The translations under genes and the position numbers were made by a program. A DNA stretch of 50,916 nt from Martelella mediterranea. Lineage in GTDB: Bacteria; Pseudomonadota; Alphaproteobacteria; Rhizobiales; Rhizobiaceae. Shown here in pieces: positions 24,776 through 34,436 of the stretch. The notes under the pieces were generated by a model that saw only the letters and a list, made by a program, of their open reading frames with translations, was not told the origin of the DNA and made no database searches. The DNA lies in NCBI GenBank assembly GCA_003001975.1, contig PVUG01000021.1:1-50916 (forward strand), given 5' to 3'. Each line of letters begins with the position of its first letter. Within the stretch, counting starts at the first letter, position 1.

Positions 24776-25702
24776 TCAAAGCCCGATTTCGTGGGCATAA
24801 GGCGGGTTGGCGCCGGCGCGGGAGACGGTGACGGCAGCGGCCTTTGCGCCCAGCGCCAGGGCATCCGCGATTGCCTCCGGCGACAGCGTTTTGACCTTCT
24901 CCTTGGTCAGCAGACCAGCGATATCGAGCGAGGCAAGAATGCCGGCGTCGAACGTGTCGCCGGCGCCGACGGTGTCGACCACCTCGACCTTTTCACTCGG
25001 GACCTCGACCTTGTGCTCGGCGGTATAGCCGATCGCTCCGTCCGCACCGCAGGTGATGACGACAAGGCTTGCACCGGCCGTAATCCAGTGGCGGGCCTTG
25101 TCATCGAGCGAGCCTTCAAGACCGAACCAGTCCAGATCCTCGTCGGAGAATTTCACGATGTCCGATTTGGCCGCCATGCGCTCGATCCGGGCACGGTGAC
25201 CGGCGGGATCGGTGATAAATGTCGGGCGGATATTCGGGTCGAGCGAGATCACGCGGGTTTCAGCCTCGCGCATCAAAAGCGCTTCATAGGTGGAACCGCA
25301 GGGTTCGGGGATCAGGCTGATCGCGCCGAAATGCATGGCCGCACAGTCTTCGCCGATTGCGGGCAGATCATCCTCGGTAATCATCCGGCCGGCCGTATTC
25401 TCGTCGTAAAAGGCATAGCTTGCCGAACCGTTGACCAGCTTGACGAAGGCCAGCGTCGTCGGCCGGTCGGAAACGGCGACATAGGAATGATCGACCTTCG
25501 ATGCGTCGAGTTTCTCGCGAATGATATCGCCCATCAGATCGGACGATATACCGGAGAAGAACCCGGTCGGGCGGCCAAGCCTGGAAAGCGCGACCGCCGT
25601 GTTGCAGACGGCACCGCCGGCATAGGGCGCAAATGCCGGTTCACCCTTGTCGGTCTGACGCGGCAGCATGTCGATCAGGGCTTCACCACAGCATAAAATC
25701 AT
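24776..25702 (-). CDS. frk: PfkB-family sugar kinase, probable fructokinase
   Basis: A 308-residue ribokinase-family enzyme. It opens with ILCCGEALIDMLPR, carries the first PfkB signature GGAVCNTAVALSRLG with sugar-binding residues, and the second signature DTVGAGDTFDAGILASL with the catalytic Asp. The subgroup resembles rhizobial fructokinases (fructose to fructose 6-phosphate); specificity is not certain from sequence. GGGAG lies 7-8 bases before the ATG. It follows pyrE by 41 bases and is probably co-transcribed. Confidence 0.88.
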   Translation of the reverse strand: MILCCGEALIDMLPRQTDKGEPAFAPYAGGAVCNTAVALSRLGRPTGFFSGISSDLMGDIIREKLDASKVDHSYVAVSDRPTTLAFVKLVNGSASYAFYDENTAGRMITEDDLPAIGEDCAAMHFGAISLIPEPCGSTYEALLMREAETRVISLDPNIRPTFITDPAGHRARIERMAAKSDIVKFSDEDLDWFGLEGSLDDKARHWITAGASLVVITCGADGAIGYTAEHKVEVPSEKVEVVDTVGAGDTFDAGILASLDIAGLLTKEKVKTLSPEAIADALALGAKAAAVTVSRAGANPPYAHEIGL

Positions 25703-25743
25703 TCTCTTCTCCCGTTTTTTGTTCCCGCGCCTGTCGTCCCGGC

Positions 25744-26439
25744 CTAGACGATCAGTTCCTCAAGGCCGCCGCGGGCCCGCGACCATTCCATCGGATGATC
25801 GAGAAACGCGCCGACGGCATCGAGCGTTGCCTTGTCGGCCAGCTCTTCCTCGCGTGCGACCGCAAGAACGTTCTGCCATGTCGCCAGGTAATGAAGCTCA
25901 ACGCACCCTTCCCGGAAACGTTTCTCGGCCTGTTCGAAAATATCATAATAGAACAGAGCCATGCCGTGTTCCACCAGCCCGCCGGCAGCGCGAATGGCAT
26001 TGATGAAGTTGAACATGGAGCCGCCTGCCGTGGTCAGGTCCTCGATCACCAGAACCCGCGCCCCGGCTTCCAGATGCCCTTCGATCTGGGCGTTCTTGCC
26101 ATAGCCCTTCGGCTTCTTGCGCACATAGATCATCGGCAGTTCCAGGCGGTCGGCAAGGAATGCGGCGAAGGGAATGCCCGCCGTTTCGCCGCCGGCCACA
26201 CAGTCGAATTTCTCGAAACCGGCATCGCGCAGCACCTTGGCTGCGGCAAAATCCATCAGCGTGGAACGGATGCGCGGATAGGAAATCAGCTGCCGGCAGT
26301 CGATATAGACCGGACTGACCAGACCGGAAGCAAGCTTGTAGGGCTCATCCGGGGAAAAATGGACGGCGCCGATTTCCCACAGCATGCGGGCCATCAGTTC
26401 GCCCATCACTGCGGGGTCGGCAAAACTTGCTCTGCTCAT
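25744..26439 (-). CDS. pyrE: Orotate phosphoribosyltransferase
   Basis: A 231-residue pyrimidine biosynthesis enzyme converting orotate and PRPP to OMP. The PRPP-binding loop is [20 protein letters not shown] at about residue 125-145. Substrate residues are in [18 protein letters not shown] and [20 protein letters not shown] with the mobile loop [15 protein letters not shown]. It belongs to the alphaproteobacterial long form. The start at 26439 matches the family N-terminus and has GAGGAT 9 bases upstream; an upstream extension to 26514 is unlike relatives. A 264-base gap separates it from phoB; I see no gene there, only a short ATGCC/GGCAT hairpin near 26612. Confidence 0.95.
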   Translation of the reverse strand: MSRASFADPAVMGELMARMLWEIGAVHFSPDEPYKLASGLVSPVYIDCRQLISYPRIRSTLMDFAAAKVLRDAGFEKFDCVAGGETAGIPFAAFLADRLELPMIYVRKKPKGYGKNAQIEGHLEAGARVLVIEDLTTAGGSMFNFINAIRAAGGLVEHGMALFYYDIFEQAEKRFREGCVELHYLATWQNVLAVAREEELADKATLDAVGAFLDHPMEWSRARGGLEELIV

Positions 26440-26703
26440 CTCAACAATCCTCTTTGTCTTTGCGCCGTCAGGGCCTTGCAGGGTGCGGGAGGGACACTCT
26501 CCTGCAAGACACAATCTGCCGGCGCACGCCGCCCCAGGGGCAGCCGTTTCCGTTCCGGCCCTGAGTTGAACTGTCGGGACCGAAAAATCAATCGCAGCCG
26601 GTATATTTCGTCATGCCGAATGGCATGCCCGCCACAATAGCGGAACGCCGGATGGCCGCAATGACGGATATTAAATCGTTTAAAAAAACTTTTTGCCGCT
26701 GCT

Positions 26704-27387
26704 CTAGACTTCCATCGAATATCCGGCTCCGCGCACGGTGCGGATCACATCCGGCATCTGCGAGAAATTGAGCGCCTTCCTGAGCCGGCCGACATGAACG
26801 TCGACGGTGCGCTCATCCACATAGATGTCGTGCCCCCAGACACCGTCGAGAAGCTGCGCGCGGGAAAACACCCGCCCCGGAGACGTCATCAGGAATTCCA
26901 GAAGCCGGAATTCCGTCGGTCCAAGCCGCACTTCACGCGCCTTGCGGTGAACCCGGTGGGTTTCGCGATCAAGCTCGATATCGCCGCATTTCAGCACGCT
27001 GGAGAGCACTTCCGGACGCGCGCGGCGCAGGATCGCTTTCACACGCGCCATCAGCTCCGGCGTGGAAAACGGTTTGACGACATAGTCATCGGCGCCGATC
27101 GCAAGCCCGCGCACCCGTTCGCTCTCCTCGCCGCGCGCCGTCAGCATGATGATCGGCAGGCGTTCGGTTTCCGGCCGCATTCGAAGGCGTCGACAAAGCT
27201 CGATGCCCGACACGCCCGGCAGCATCCAGTCGAGCAGAAGAAGGTCGGGGACCCGCTCTTGCAGCCGGATTTCGGCCTCGTCGCCGCGCATGATGGTCTC
27301 GACCTCATAACCTTCGGCCTCGAGATTGTAGCGCAGCAGAACGCTGAGCGCTTCCTCATCTTCAACAACTGCTATCTTCGGCACCAT
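26704..27387 (-). CDS. phoB: Phosphate regulon response regulator PhoB
   Basis: A 227-residue OmpR-class regulator. The receiver domain has the acidic pocket VVEDEE, phospho-acceptor Asp53 in LLLLDWMLPG, and Lys105 in YVVKPFS. The winged-helix domain contains LGPTEFRLLEFLMTSPGRVFSR-type helix (read in part) and ERTVDVHVGRLRKAL. Phosphorylated PhoB binds PHO boxes such as the one at 33030-33062. It is the last gene of the cluster, 31 bases after phoU. Confidence 0.97.
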   Translation of the reverse strand: MVPKIAVVEDEEALSVLLRYNLEAEGYEVETIMRGDEAEIRLQERVPDLLLLDWMLPGVSGIELCRRLRMRPETERLPIIMLTARGEESERVRGLAIGADDYVVKPFSTPELMARVKAILRRARPEVLSSVLKCGDIELDRETHRVHRKAREVRLGPTEFRLLEFLMTSPGRVFSRAQLLDGVWGHDIYVDERTVDVHVGRLRKALNFSQMPDVIRTVRGAGYSMEV

Positions 27388-27418
27388 TGGGCTGATATCT
27401 CCCTCGTCTCAAATGGCT

Positions 27419-28132
27419 TCAGACATCATCGGAACCGACGGCAGGGGAATTGTCGTCCTTCGGACGTTCTCCCTGCGGCTGGGCGCCTGTCGCGATGTAG
27501 TAAATCATCTCGGCGATGTTGGTGGCATGATCGCCGATGCGCTCGATATTCTTGGCGCAGAACAGAAGATGCGTGCAGGTGGTGATATTGCGCGGGTCTT
27601 CCATCATATAGGTCAAAAGCTCGCGGAACAGCGAGGTATAGATCGCGTCGATCTCGTCATCACGCTCGCGGATCGAACTCGCCTTGTCAGCCTGGCGCGT
27701 GGTGTAGGCATCGAGCACTTCCTTCAATTGCAGGAGCGCCAGTTCGCACAGATGCTCGATGCCGTGGGCCAGTTTGCGGGGCACGCCGGTGCCCTGCACC
27801 GAGATCACCCGTTTGGCGGTGTTCTTGGCCATATCGCCGACGCGTTCGAGGTCGGCAGCGATGCGGATGGCGCCCATGATTTCGCGCAGGTCCGCAGCCA
27901 CCGGCTGGCGGCGGGCAATTGTGACGATTGCCTTCTCGCCAATCTCGCGCTCCGCTTCGTCAAGCGCCAGATCGTCGGCGATCACCTTTTCGGCAAGCTC
28001 GGTATCGGTGTTGACGAGGGCGGAGACCGATTCGCTGACCATCTCTTCGGCCAGACCGCCCATTTCGGAAATGCGGCGCTGGAGGTATTTCAGCTCGTCA
28101 TCGAATGCCGTCGAGATATGCGAGGGGGCCAT
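27419..28132 (-). CDS. phoU: Phosphate signalling protein PhoU
   Basis: A 237-residue protein of two three-helix PhoU repeats. The metal-binding motifs are in each repeat: DLALDEAEREIGEKAI with DLREIMGAIRIAADLERVGD in the first, and REREDEIDAIYTSLFRELL-like with HLLFCAKNIERIGDHATNIAE in the second. PhoU passes the state of the PstSCAB importer to PhoR, keeping PhoB off when phosphate is plentiful. GGAAAG precedes the ATG. It lies 40 bases after pstB. Confidence 0.97.
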   Translation of the reverse strand: MAPSHISTAFDDELKYLQRRISEMGGLAEEMVSESVSALVNTDTELAEKVIADDLALDEAEREIGEKAIVTIARRQPVAADLREIMGAIRIAADLERVGDMAKNTAKRVISVQGTGVPRKLAHGIEHLCELALLQLKEVLDAYTTRQADKASSIRERDDEIDAIYTSLFRELLTYMMEDPRNITTCTHLLFCAKNIERIGDHATNIAEMIYYIATGAQPQGERPKDDNSPAVGSDDV

Positions 28133-28172
28133 GTTCTTTCCTTTCCTGGCTTGAGCGTGCGGCAGCCGCCCC

Positions 28173-28979
28173 TCAGCCGAAACGTCCCATGATGTAATCC
28201 TGGGTCCGCTGGTCCGCGGGATTGGTGAAAATCGTATCGGTATCGTTCTCCTCGACCATATGGCCGAGGTGGAACATCGCCGTGCGTTCGGAAACCCGCG
28301 CGGCCTGCTGCATGGAGTGCGTCACCATCACGATGGTGTAGTTCTCCCTGAGATCGGAAATCAGTTCCTCGACGCGGGCCGTTGCGATCGGGTCGAGCGC
28401 CGAACAGGGTTCGTCCATCAAGATCACTTCCGGGCTCACCGCAATGGCGCGGGCAATGCACAGCCGCTGCTGCTGGCCGCCGGAAAGACTGGTGCCCGGC
28501 TCATGCAGGCGATCCTTGACCTCGTTGAACAGGCCCGCTTTCTGCAGGCTGGTCTCGACGATCTGGTCGAATTCCGTGCGGTGGCGGGCAAGACCGTGGA
28601 TACGCGGCCCGTAGGCAACATTCTCGTAGATCGACTTCGGAAACGGGTTGGGATTCTGGAACACCATGCCGACGCGGGCGCGCAGTTCCACCACATCGAT
28701 CCCGGAGGTGTAGACATCCTCGCCGTCGAGCGTGACCGTACCGGTCACCCGGCAATTGTCGATCGTGTCGTTCATCCGGTTGAGCGTGCGCAGAAAGGTC
28801 GACTTGCCGCAGCCCGACGGGCCAATCAGCGCAGTGACGGCGTTCTCGCGGATGTTGAGGCTGACATCGAACAGCGCACGCTTCTGCCCGTAATAGACGG
28901 ACACCGCCTGACCGGCCATCTTGTATGTGTTTTCGCTCATCGTCTTTTTCCAAGCCTTTTTGCGGTCATAGTCATCCAT
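28173..28979 (-). CDS. pstB: Phosphate ABC transporter ATP-binding protein PstB
   Basis: A 268-residue ATPase of the high-affinity phosphate importer. Walker A is GPSGCGKST, the signature [14 protein letters not shown], Walker [17 protein letters not shown], and the H-loop [13 protein letters not shown]. PstB hallmarks are TLNRMND and [14 protein letters not shown]. The start at 28979 is 3 bases after pstA; an internal ATG at 28940 with GGAAAAAG upstream is an equally good start and would give a 255-residue protein. Confidence 0.97.
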   Translation of the reverse strand: MDDYDRKKAWKKTMSENTYKMAGQAVSVYYGQKRALFDVSLNIRENAVTALIGPSGCGKSTFLRTLNRMNDTIDNCRVTGTVTLDGEDVYTSGIDVVELRARVGMVFQNPNPFPKSIYENVAYGPRIHGLARHRTEFDQIVETSLQKAGLFNEVKDRLHEPGTSLSGGQQQRLCIARAIAVSPEVILMDEPCSALDPIATARVEELISDLRENYTIVMVTHSMQQAARVSERTAMFHLGHMVEENDTDTIFTNPADQRTQDYIMGRFG

Positions 28980-28982
28980 CGC

Positions 28983-30311
28983 CTACCAGCGCCGTTCGAA
29001 ACGGCGGCGCAGTATCACCGCCGTGACATTCATGAAGATCAGGAATGCCAGAAGCACGATAATGGCGGCGGAGGTGCGCTCGACAAAGGCGCGTTCGGCC
29101 TCGCCCGCCCACATGTAGATCTGCACCGGAAGCGCTGTTGCCGGGTCAAGCGGGCCTGCCGGATAATCGGCCACGAAGGCGACCATGCCGATCAGAAGCA
29201 GCGGTGCGGTTTCGCCCAGCGCCTGGGCAAGACCGATGATCGTTCCCGTCAGAATGCCCGGCATGGCCAGCGGCAGGACATGATGAAACACCGCCTGCAT
29301 TTTCGAAGCCCCGACCCCTAGCGCCGCCGAGCGGATCGAAGGCGGCACCGCCTTGAGAGCTGCCCGCGTCGCGATGATGATCGTCGGCAGCGTCATCAGC
29401 GTCAGCACCAGCCCGCCGACCAGCGAAGCCGAACGCGGCAGGCCGAGGAAGCCGATGAACACCGCAAGGCCCAGAAGGCCGAACACGATGGAGGGCACGG
29501 CCGCCAGATTGTTGATGTTGACCTCGATAAGGTCGGTGAACCGGTTCTTCGGCGCAAATTCCTCAAGATAGATCGCCGAGGCCACGCCGATCGGCAGAGC
29601 CAGAAGCAGGACCACGCCCATCATGTAAAGCGTACCGACAAAGGCCACGCCGATCCCGGCTGCTTCCGGCCGGCTGGATGCGCCATGGGTGAAAAAGCCG
29701 GTGTTGAAGGACTTGTTCAGCCGTCCCTCGGCCTTCAACTCCTCCATCCACTGCAATTGCCGGTCGGAAACCCGGCGGCTTGTTTCCGGTACGGAAAGGT
29801 CGATCTGGCCCTTGTTGGCGGAATCGATATCGGCGGCGGCCAGAAGCCGCACATCGACGGTCTTTCCGATGACGGAGGGGTCTTTCAGCACCACATCGCG
29901 CAGCTCAACCCGGCTGCTGCGGGAGATCATCCGCATCGCCGCGCGCATTTCAGGCCCGTTTTCGGGATTGATGGCGAGCGTGCGGGCAAGCGCTTGGCGC
30001 ACCAGTTGCGGATAATCGGCCGTCAACAGCAGACGCGGGTTCTCATCGCGCGCGCCATCGGGATCGATCACCGAGGCCTCGAAGGTGACCGGCAGGGTGA
30101 TGGTCGTCTGCTGAAACGCGGTATAGCCCTTGCCGGCAACGGAAAACAAAAGCGCGCCCAGGAAGAAAATGCCCACGCAGATCGCCAGCAGCCCGAAAAC
30201 GCGGAAACGACGTTCGGCCGCATTCCGGCGTTTCAGCGACTTGCGGCGCCTTGCGGCAATCGCCCGGCTTTCTCCATCCGTTCCGGTCGCGGTGCGGACT
30301 GTGTCGGTCAT
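28983..30311 (-). CDS. pstA: Phosphate ABC transporter permease PstA (long form)
   Basis: A 442-residue permease with an N-terminal extension of about 200 residues (the DUF3333 region, one membrane helix near 38-60 and a periplasmic part). The ABC permease domain follows with the EAA-like loop IRSAALGVGASKMQAVFHHVLPLAMPG (read in part: LGVGASKMQAVFHH). Long PstA proteins of this kind are normal in rhizobia. It overlaps pstC by four bases (ATGA), showing translational coupling. Confidence 0.96.
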   Translation of the reverse strand: MTDTVRTATGTDGESRAIAARRRKSLKRRNAAERRFRVFGLLAICVGIFFLGALLFSVAGKGYTAFQQTTITLPVTFEASVIDPDGARDENPRLLLTADYPQLVRQALARTLAINPENGPEMRAAMRMISRSSRVELRDVVLKDPSVIGKTVDVRLLAAADIDSANKGQIDLSVPETSRRVSDRQLQWMEELKAEGRLNKSFNTGFFTHGASSRPEAAGIGVAFVGTLYMMGVVLLLALPIGVASAIYLEEFAPKNRFTDLIEVNINNLAAVPSIVFGLLGLAVFIGFLGLPRSASLVGGLVLTLMTLPTIIIATRAALKAVPPSIRSAALGVGASKMQAVFHHVLPLAMPGILTGTIIGLAQALGETAPLLLIGMVAFVADYPAGPLDPATALPVQIYMWAGEAERAFVERTSAAIIVLLAFLIFMNVTAVILRRRFERRW

Positions 30312-31795
30312 GCGTACTGCTCCCGGTATTTGCGCACGATATAGAGCGCATAGACATTGAGGCAGAGTGTGATCACGAACAGCGTGAGGCCAAGGGCGAA
30401 GGCCACGAGCGTCTGCGGCGTGTTGAATTCCAGATCGCCGGTCAGCTGGTTGACGATCTTGACCGTCACCGTCGTCATCGGCTCCAGCGGGCTGAATTGC
30501 AACTGCGCGGCAACGCCGGCGGCCAGAACCACGATCATGGTTTCGCCGATGGCGCGCGAAGCCGTCAGCAGCAGAGCGCCGACAACACCGGGAAGCGCCG
30601 CCGGCAGCACGACGCGCTTGATGGTCTCCGACTGCGTGGCGCCGAGGCCGAGCGAGCCCTTGCGCAGGCTGTCGGGAACCGCATTGATGATATCATCGGA
30701 CAGCGAGGAGACGAAGGGGATCAACATGATGCCCATGACCACGCCCGCCGTCAGCACCGACTGCGCCTCGATGAAATTGCGATAGCTGCCGGTAAAAAGC
30801 CCGTTCAGTTCTGCAGAAATATCGCGCAGCAGCGGCCCCACCGTGACAAGGGCGAAGAAGCCGTAGACGATGGTGGGAATGCCCGCCAGCACTTCAAGCA
30901 GCGGCTTGGCGATCGCGCGCAGTTTCGGCCCGGCATATTCCGACATGTAGATCGCCGCATAAAGCCCGATCGGGACGGCAACCGCCATGGCGACGATGGA
31001 GATGTAAAGCGTGCCGGCAAGCAGCGGGATCAGCCCGAACTGCCCGGTTGCACCGCTCTCGCCAGCCGCAGCAAAGCGCGGGTCCCAGACCGTGCCGAAA
31101 AAGAAATCGGCCGGCGGCACCTGGGAGAAGAACCGAAGAGATTCCGTCAGCATCGACAGCACGATGCCGACCGTCGTCAGGATCGCGATGGTCGAGGCGA
31201 GGACAAGGGCTGCAAGCACGGCCTGTTCAACGCGGTTGCGCGCGTGAAAAGACGGCCTGACCGCGCGATAGGCCAGGCCGAGCGAGACCAGCGCCACCGC
31301 CAGCGCCGCAACGGCCATGGCCGCGCGCGATGCGGCGGAAAGCGCATTGAACCGCTCGGCCGAAGACAGCACGAAAGGCCGGGGCGAAGCGGCAAGCGGA
31401 ATGCCGTTTGCGGCAAGAACAGCGCGCAGCGCGCCCGCATCCTCATCGACGCGCGCCCGGGCGTCCTCCGGCAGCTGCCGCAGGCCATAGGCCACGGAAA
31501 TCACCGTATTATAGGTGAGGCTCTGGGCCGCGGCCGGCTGCTCCTGCACGCTTTCGGGAAAGTCGCTGCGGATCTGTGCGCCGATGACCAGCGGACTGAC
31601 CACCATCCACACCGCCATCAACAGCACGGCCGGAACGATTGCGGCCATCGCCACGAAGCTTGCATGGTGGGCCGGCCGCGAATTCAGCCGTTTCAGGCTT
31701 TCTCCGGCAAGCGCGTAAGCCTTGGCCCTTGCCGAGAAATAACCGGCAATACCAAGCCCGGCCACAATCGCCAGTATGATCAAAAAGACATGCAT
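30308..31795 (-). CDS. pstC: Phosphate ABC transporter permease PstC (long form)
   Basis: A 495-residue permease. The first 200 residues hold extra membrane helices (about 3-22, 47-70, 156-176 and 190-214) and a hydrophilic stretch; the permease core follows, with the coupling loop LRKGSLGLGATQSETIKRVVLPAALPG (read in part: LGLGATQSETIKR). The extension is typical of alphaproteobacterial PstC. GGAA lies 8 bases before the ATG. It is separated from pstS by 104 bases containing a stem-loop at 31812-31828. Confidence 0.96.
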   Translation of the reverse strand: MHVFLIILAIVAGLGIAGYFSARAKAYALAGESLKRLNSRPAHHASFVAMAAIVPAVLLMAVWMVVSPLVIGAQIRSDFPESVQEQPAAAQSLTYNTVISVAYGLRQLPEDARARVDEDAGALRAVLAANGIPLAASPRPFVLSSAERFNALSAASRAAMAVAALAVALVSLGLAYRAVRPSFHARNRVEQAVLAALVLASTIAILTTVGIVLSMLTESLRFFSQVPPADFFFGTVWDPRFAAAGESGATGQFGLIPLLAGTLYISIVAMAVAVPIGLYAAIYMSEYAGPKLRAIAKPLLEVLAGIPTIVYGFFALVTVGPLLRDISAELNGLFTGSYRNFIEAQSVLTAGVVMGIMLIPFVSSLSDDIINAVPDSLRKGSLGLGATQSETIKRVVLPAALPGVVGALLLTASRAIGETMIVVLAAGVAAQLQFSPLEPMTTVTVKIVNQLTGDLEFNTPQTLVAFALGLTLFVITLCLNVYALYIVRKYREQYA

Positions 31796-31811
31796 TATGT
31801 CGTTCCAGACC

Positions 31812-31828
31812 GTCCGGGATTTCCGGAC
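31812..31828 (-). other. Stem-loop between pstS and pstC
   Basis: GTCCGG and CCGGAC pair over a 5-base loop in the 104-base gap between pstS and pstC. There is no T-run. Such a structure could protect the pstS transcript or dampen read-through, since the binding protein is usually needed in excess over the permeases. Its role is inference. Confidence 0.35.
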
Positions 31829-31899
31829 CCTTGTTTCCGGCAGCCCTGAAAAACATGGACACAGCCGGGTGTTTTATTCCGTCTTTGGCAGCGCCTGCC

Positions 31900-32940
31900 C
31901 TAATCTTCAGGCGAAACCGTTGCTTCCTCGAATGCGGCAAGAACCGCCGCGCGCTGTTCCTCCGATGCCGGCACAAGTCCATATTCGGCAAGCGGCCCGT
32001 AGGGGCCGGCCATGGCGTCCGACAGGAAAAAGGCAACATATTCCCGCAACCCCGGAATGGCCCCGACATGCGCCATCTTGACGTAGAAGAACAGCGGCCG
32101 CGATACCGGATATTCGCCCGACCCCACGGTTTCAACCGAGGGCGTGACACCGGAAATCGTCGCCACATTCAGCTTGTCGGCATTGTTGTCGTAAAAGGAC
32201 AGGCCGAAGACCCCGAGACCGGTCCGGTCGGCCACCACGCGGGCAAGCGTCTCCGTATAGTCGCCGTCGATCCCCGGCGCCCGCCCGTCCCTGCGCACGG
32301 CAATGCATTTGTTTTCGCCCTGTTTTTCGCCAAAGGTCTCCGTCAGAAAAGGCAGCGCACCGGCTTCCGCACAGCCGACGGCCAGCACCTTTTCCTCGAA
32401 GACTTCGCGCGTGCCGTGCTTTTCTCCGGGAATATAAGCCTTGATCTCGGTGTCCGGCAGCGCGGGATCGATCTCGGACCAGCGGGTATAGGGGTTTTTC
32501 ACCAGCGCGCCGTCAATCACCAGTTCGGCCGCCAGCGCCCGGTAGAGATCAAGCGGCGTCAGCGCCATCTGCGGCATGGAGGCATCGGTGGCAAAGACAA
32601 TGCCGTCATAGCCGAAAACCACTTCCGCGATCTCGGTGACCCCGTTCTTCGCGCAGTTTTCAACCTCGCCCGGGCGGATCGGCCGCGACGCATTGGCGAT
32701 ATCGATGGTGCGCGGGCCGACACCCCGGCAGAATTCCTTCAGGCCGGCCGAAGAACCGCCGGATTCCACCACCGGCGTCTTGTAGTCGGGATAGATCTCG
32801 CCAAAGGTCTCGGCAACGATCTTGGCATACGGCAGGACGGTCGACGAACCGGCGATCTGGATCTGGTCACGCGCCTCGGCCGGCCCGATGGCGAGAAGCA
32901 CACCGGAAAGCACAACAGCCGGCAAAATGAAAAACTTCAT
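31900..32940 (-). CDS. pstS: Phosphate-binding protein PstS
   Basis: A 346-residue periplasmic binding protein. The signal peptide (MKFFILPAVVLSGVLLAIGP, cut after AEA) precedes IQIAGSSTVLPYAK with the phosphate-contacting Ser-Ser-Thr. VVESGGSSAGLKEFCRG, DIANASRPIR and a late YSETL-like ligand segment follow. The start at 32940 has AAGGG 8 bases upstream; a longer frame to 33003 lacks a signal peptide. A three-unit PHO box lies about 90 bases upstream, so this gene and the genes after it should be induced by phosphate starvation. Confidence 0.96.
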   Translation of the reverse strand: MKFFILPAVVLSGVLLAIGPAEARDQIQIAGSSTVLPYAKIVAETFGEIYPDYKTPVVESGGSSAGLKEFCRGVGPRTIDIANASRPIRPGEVENCAKNGVTEIAEVVFGYDGIVFATDASMPQMALTPLDLYRALAAELVIDGALVKNPYTRWSEIDPALPDTEIKAYIPGEKHGTREVFEEKVLAVGCAEAGALPFLTETFGEKQGENKCIAVRRDGRAPGIDGDYTETLARVVADRTGLGVFGLSFYDNNADKLNVATISGVTPSVETVGSGEYPVSRPLFFYVKMAHVGAIPGLREYVAFFLSDAMAGPYGPLAEYGLVPASEEQRAAVLAAFEEATVSPED

Positions 32941-33029
32941 GGCGCATCCCTTGCGGGTTACATGCCCGCACCGTTCCAATCGATGCCCGGGCGGGGCCGC
33001 CACGAACCGGCGGCATTGATCTGGCCCGG

Positions 33030-33062
33030 TTTTATGTCATTTTTGATTCAGTTTTATGACAG
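33030..33062 (-). promoter_or_regulatory. PHO box, three 11-base units, before pstS
   Basis: Reading the minus strand, three direct 11-base units follow without a gap: CTGTCATAAAA (33062-33052), CTGAATCAAAA (33051-33041) and ATGACATAAAA (33040-33030). Each fits the 7-base half-site plus A-rich tetramer bound by PhoB, the first perfectly. The array replaces a -35 box, placing the promoter inside the phoR-pstS gap (32941-33098) and making pstSCAB-phoU-phoB separately inducible from phoR. Confidence 0.88.
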
Positions 33063-33098
33063 TACAAATTATTGTTTTTTATATTATATTCCGAACAG

Positions 33099-34349
33099 TC
33101 AGAAACGGACGGTAAAGGTCGTTCCCTTGCCGACGGCAGACTTGACCACCAGACGCGCACGATGGCGGCTGAGGATGTGTTTCACGATCGCAAGCCCCAG
33201 TCCGGTGCCCTTCTTCGAACGGCTGTCGGCGACCGAAACCCGGTAGAAGCGTTCCGTCAGGCGCGGCACGTGTTCGGCGGGAATGCCCGGACCATAGTCG
33301 ACGACGGACACTTCCGCCGCCCCGTCTTCCCGCGCCTTGAGATAGACATCGACCCGGCCGCCCTCGGCACCGTATTTGCAGGCATTTTCGATCAGGTTCT
33401 CGAACACTTCCAGCAATTCGTCATTGTCGCCGTTCACCGTGACCTGTTGTTCCGGCAGGAAAAGATTGATCGCGACGTTCAGGTCCTCGGCAAGCGGTAG
33501 CAAGCCGTCACGCACATGCTCAAGCAGCGTATTGAGCGTGACCTGCTGCTCCGGCGAAAGATGGGCCTTGGCCTCCAGACGCGACAGCGACATCAGGTCA
33601 TCGACAAGCCGGCTCATCCGGGTCGCCTGATCGAGCATGATCGGCAGGAAGCGCTCCTGCGCCTTAGTATCGTTTTTCGCCGGGCCCTGCAGGGTTTCGA
33701 TATAGCCGCGCAGCGAGGCAAGCGGCGTGCGCAGTTCATGGCTGGCATTGGCGACGAAGTCGGAGCGCATGCGGTCGATCCGACGCGCCTCGGAAATATC
33801 GCGCAGCACCAGCATGAAAACCGGCGTGTCATCCGCGCCGCCGGCAACCGGCGCAACCCGCACGAGGTAGACCCGCTCGGAGGGCAGCCGTTCGGAATAT
33901 TCAATCTGATTGGTGTGGCCGTTGGCCAGCGTGTCGCGAATGGTATCGAGCACGCCCGGTGCGCGCATGCGGGCGGAAATATGCGAGCCGAGGGGAAAGC
34001 TGCCGAACGTGCTGCTGGCCGAACGATTCTGGAACAACACGGATCCGTCTGCGGCAAGCAGATATACGGCAAGATCGATCTCATCGAGGAAGCGCGGCAG
34101 ATCGCCGAATTCAGTCGCATTCTCGCTCGGTTCGCGTTCCAGCTCCTGCTGTTCCGGTTCATCACCGGCCGGTGAACACGATGCCAGCGCCGCCGCGGAT
34201 ACGGCGAGCCAGCCGACGACGGCGGCCACCGGCGGGGCGAAACCGAAACCGACCGCGGCAAGGTCCGTGGCAGCGGCCACCAGCAGAACAAGCCGCGCGG
34301 CCAGCGCGCGGACCGCAATACTTCTGACCGTCTGCTCCAGCCTGCCCAC
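33099..34349 (-). CDS. phoR: Phosphate regulon sensor histidine kinase PhoR
   Basis: A 416-residue sensor kinase. Two hydrophobic helices at about 15-35 and 38-57 form a short membrane anchor with almost no periplasmic loop, as usual in PhoR, which senses through PstSCAB-PhoU. A PAS domain (about 85-190) is followed by the dimerisation domain with His204 in FVANASHELRTPL. The ATPase domain has N box FENLIENACKYG, G1 VVDYGPGIP and G2 KGTGLGLAIVKH. The start is a GTG at 34349 with GAGGGA 8 bases upstream. It heads the cluster. Confidence 0.96.
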   Translation of the reverse strand: MGRLEQTVRSIAVRALAARLVLLVAAATDLAAVGFGFAPPVAAVVGWLAVSAAALASCSPAGDEPEQQELEREPSENATEFGDLPRFLDEIDLAVYLLAADGSVLFQNRSASSTFGSFPLGSHISARMRAPGVLDTIRDTLANGHTNQIEYSERLPSERVYLVRVAPVAGGADDTPVFMLVLRDISEARRIDRMRSDFVANASHELRTPLASLRGYIETLQGPAKNDTKAQERFLPIMLDQATRMSRLVDDLMSLSRLEAKAHLSPEQQVTLNTLLEHVRDGLLPLAEDLNVAINLFLPEQQVTVNGDNDELLEVFENLIENACKYGAEGGRVDVYLKAREDGAAEVSVVDYGPGIPAEHVPRLTERFYRVSVADSRSKKGTGLGLAIVKHILSRHRARLVVKSAVGKGTTFTVRF

Positions 34350-34436
34350 CTGATTCCCTCAAAACTTATGCAAGTTGTGTTGCATATACGCCTTTTGTGA
34401 CAGGAATATTCATCAACACACGAAAATGCCGACCAT

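Noticed and set aside
30251-31849. 532-codon open frame on the plus strand
   Set aside because: It is antisense to pstC and part of pstA and has low-complexity shadow composition.
34393-34403. CTGTCACAAAA half-site before phoR
   Set aside because: Only one 11-base unit is present; the adjoining unit does not match, so a PHO box was not called.
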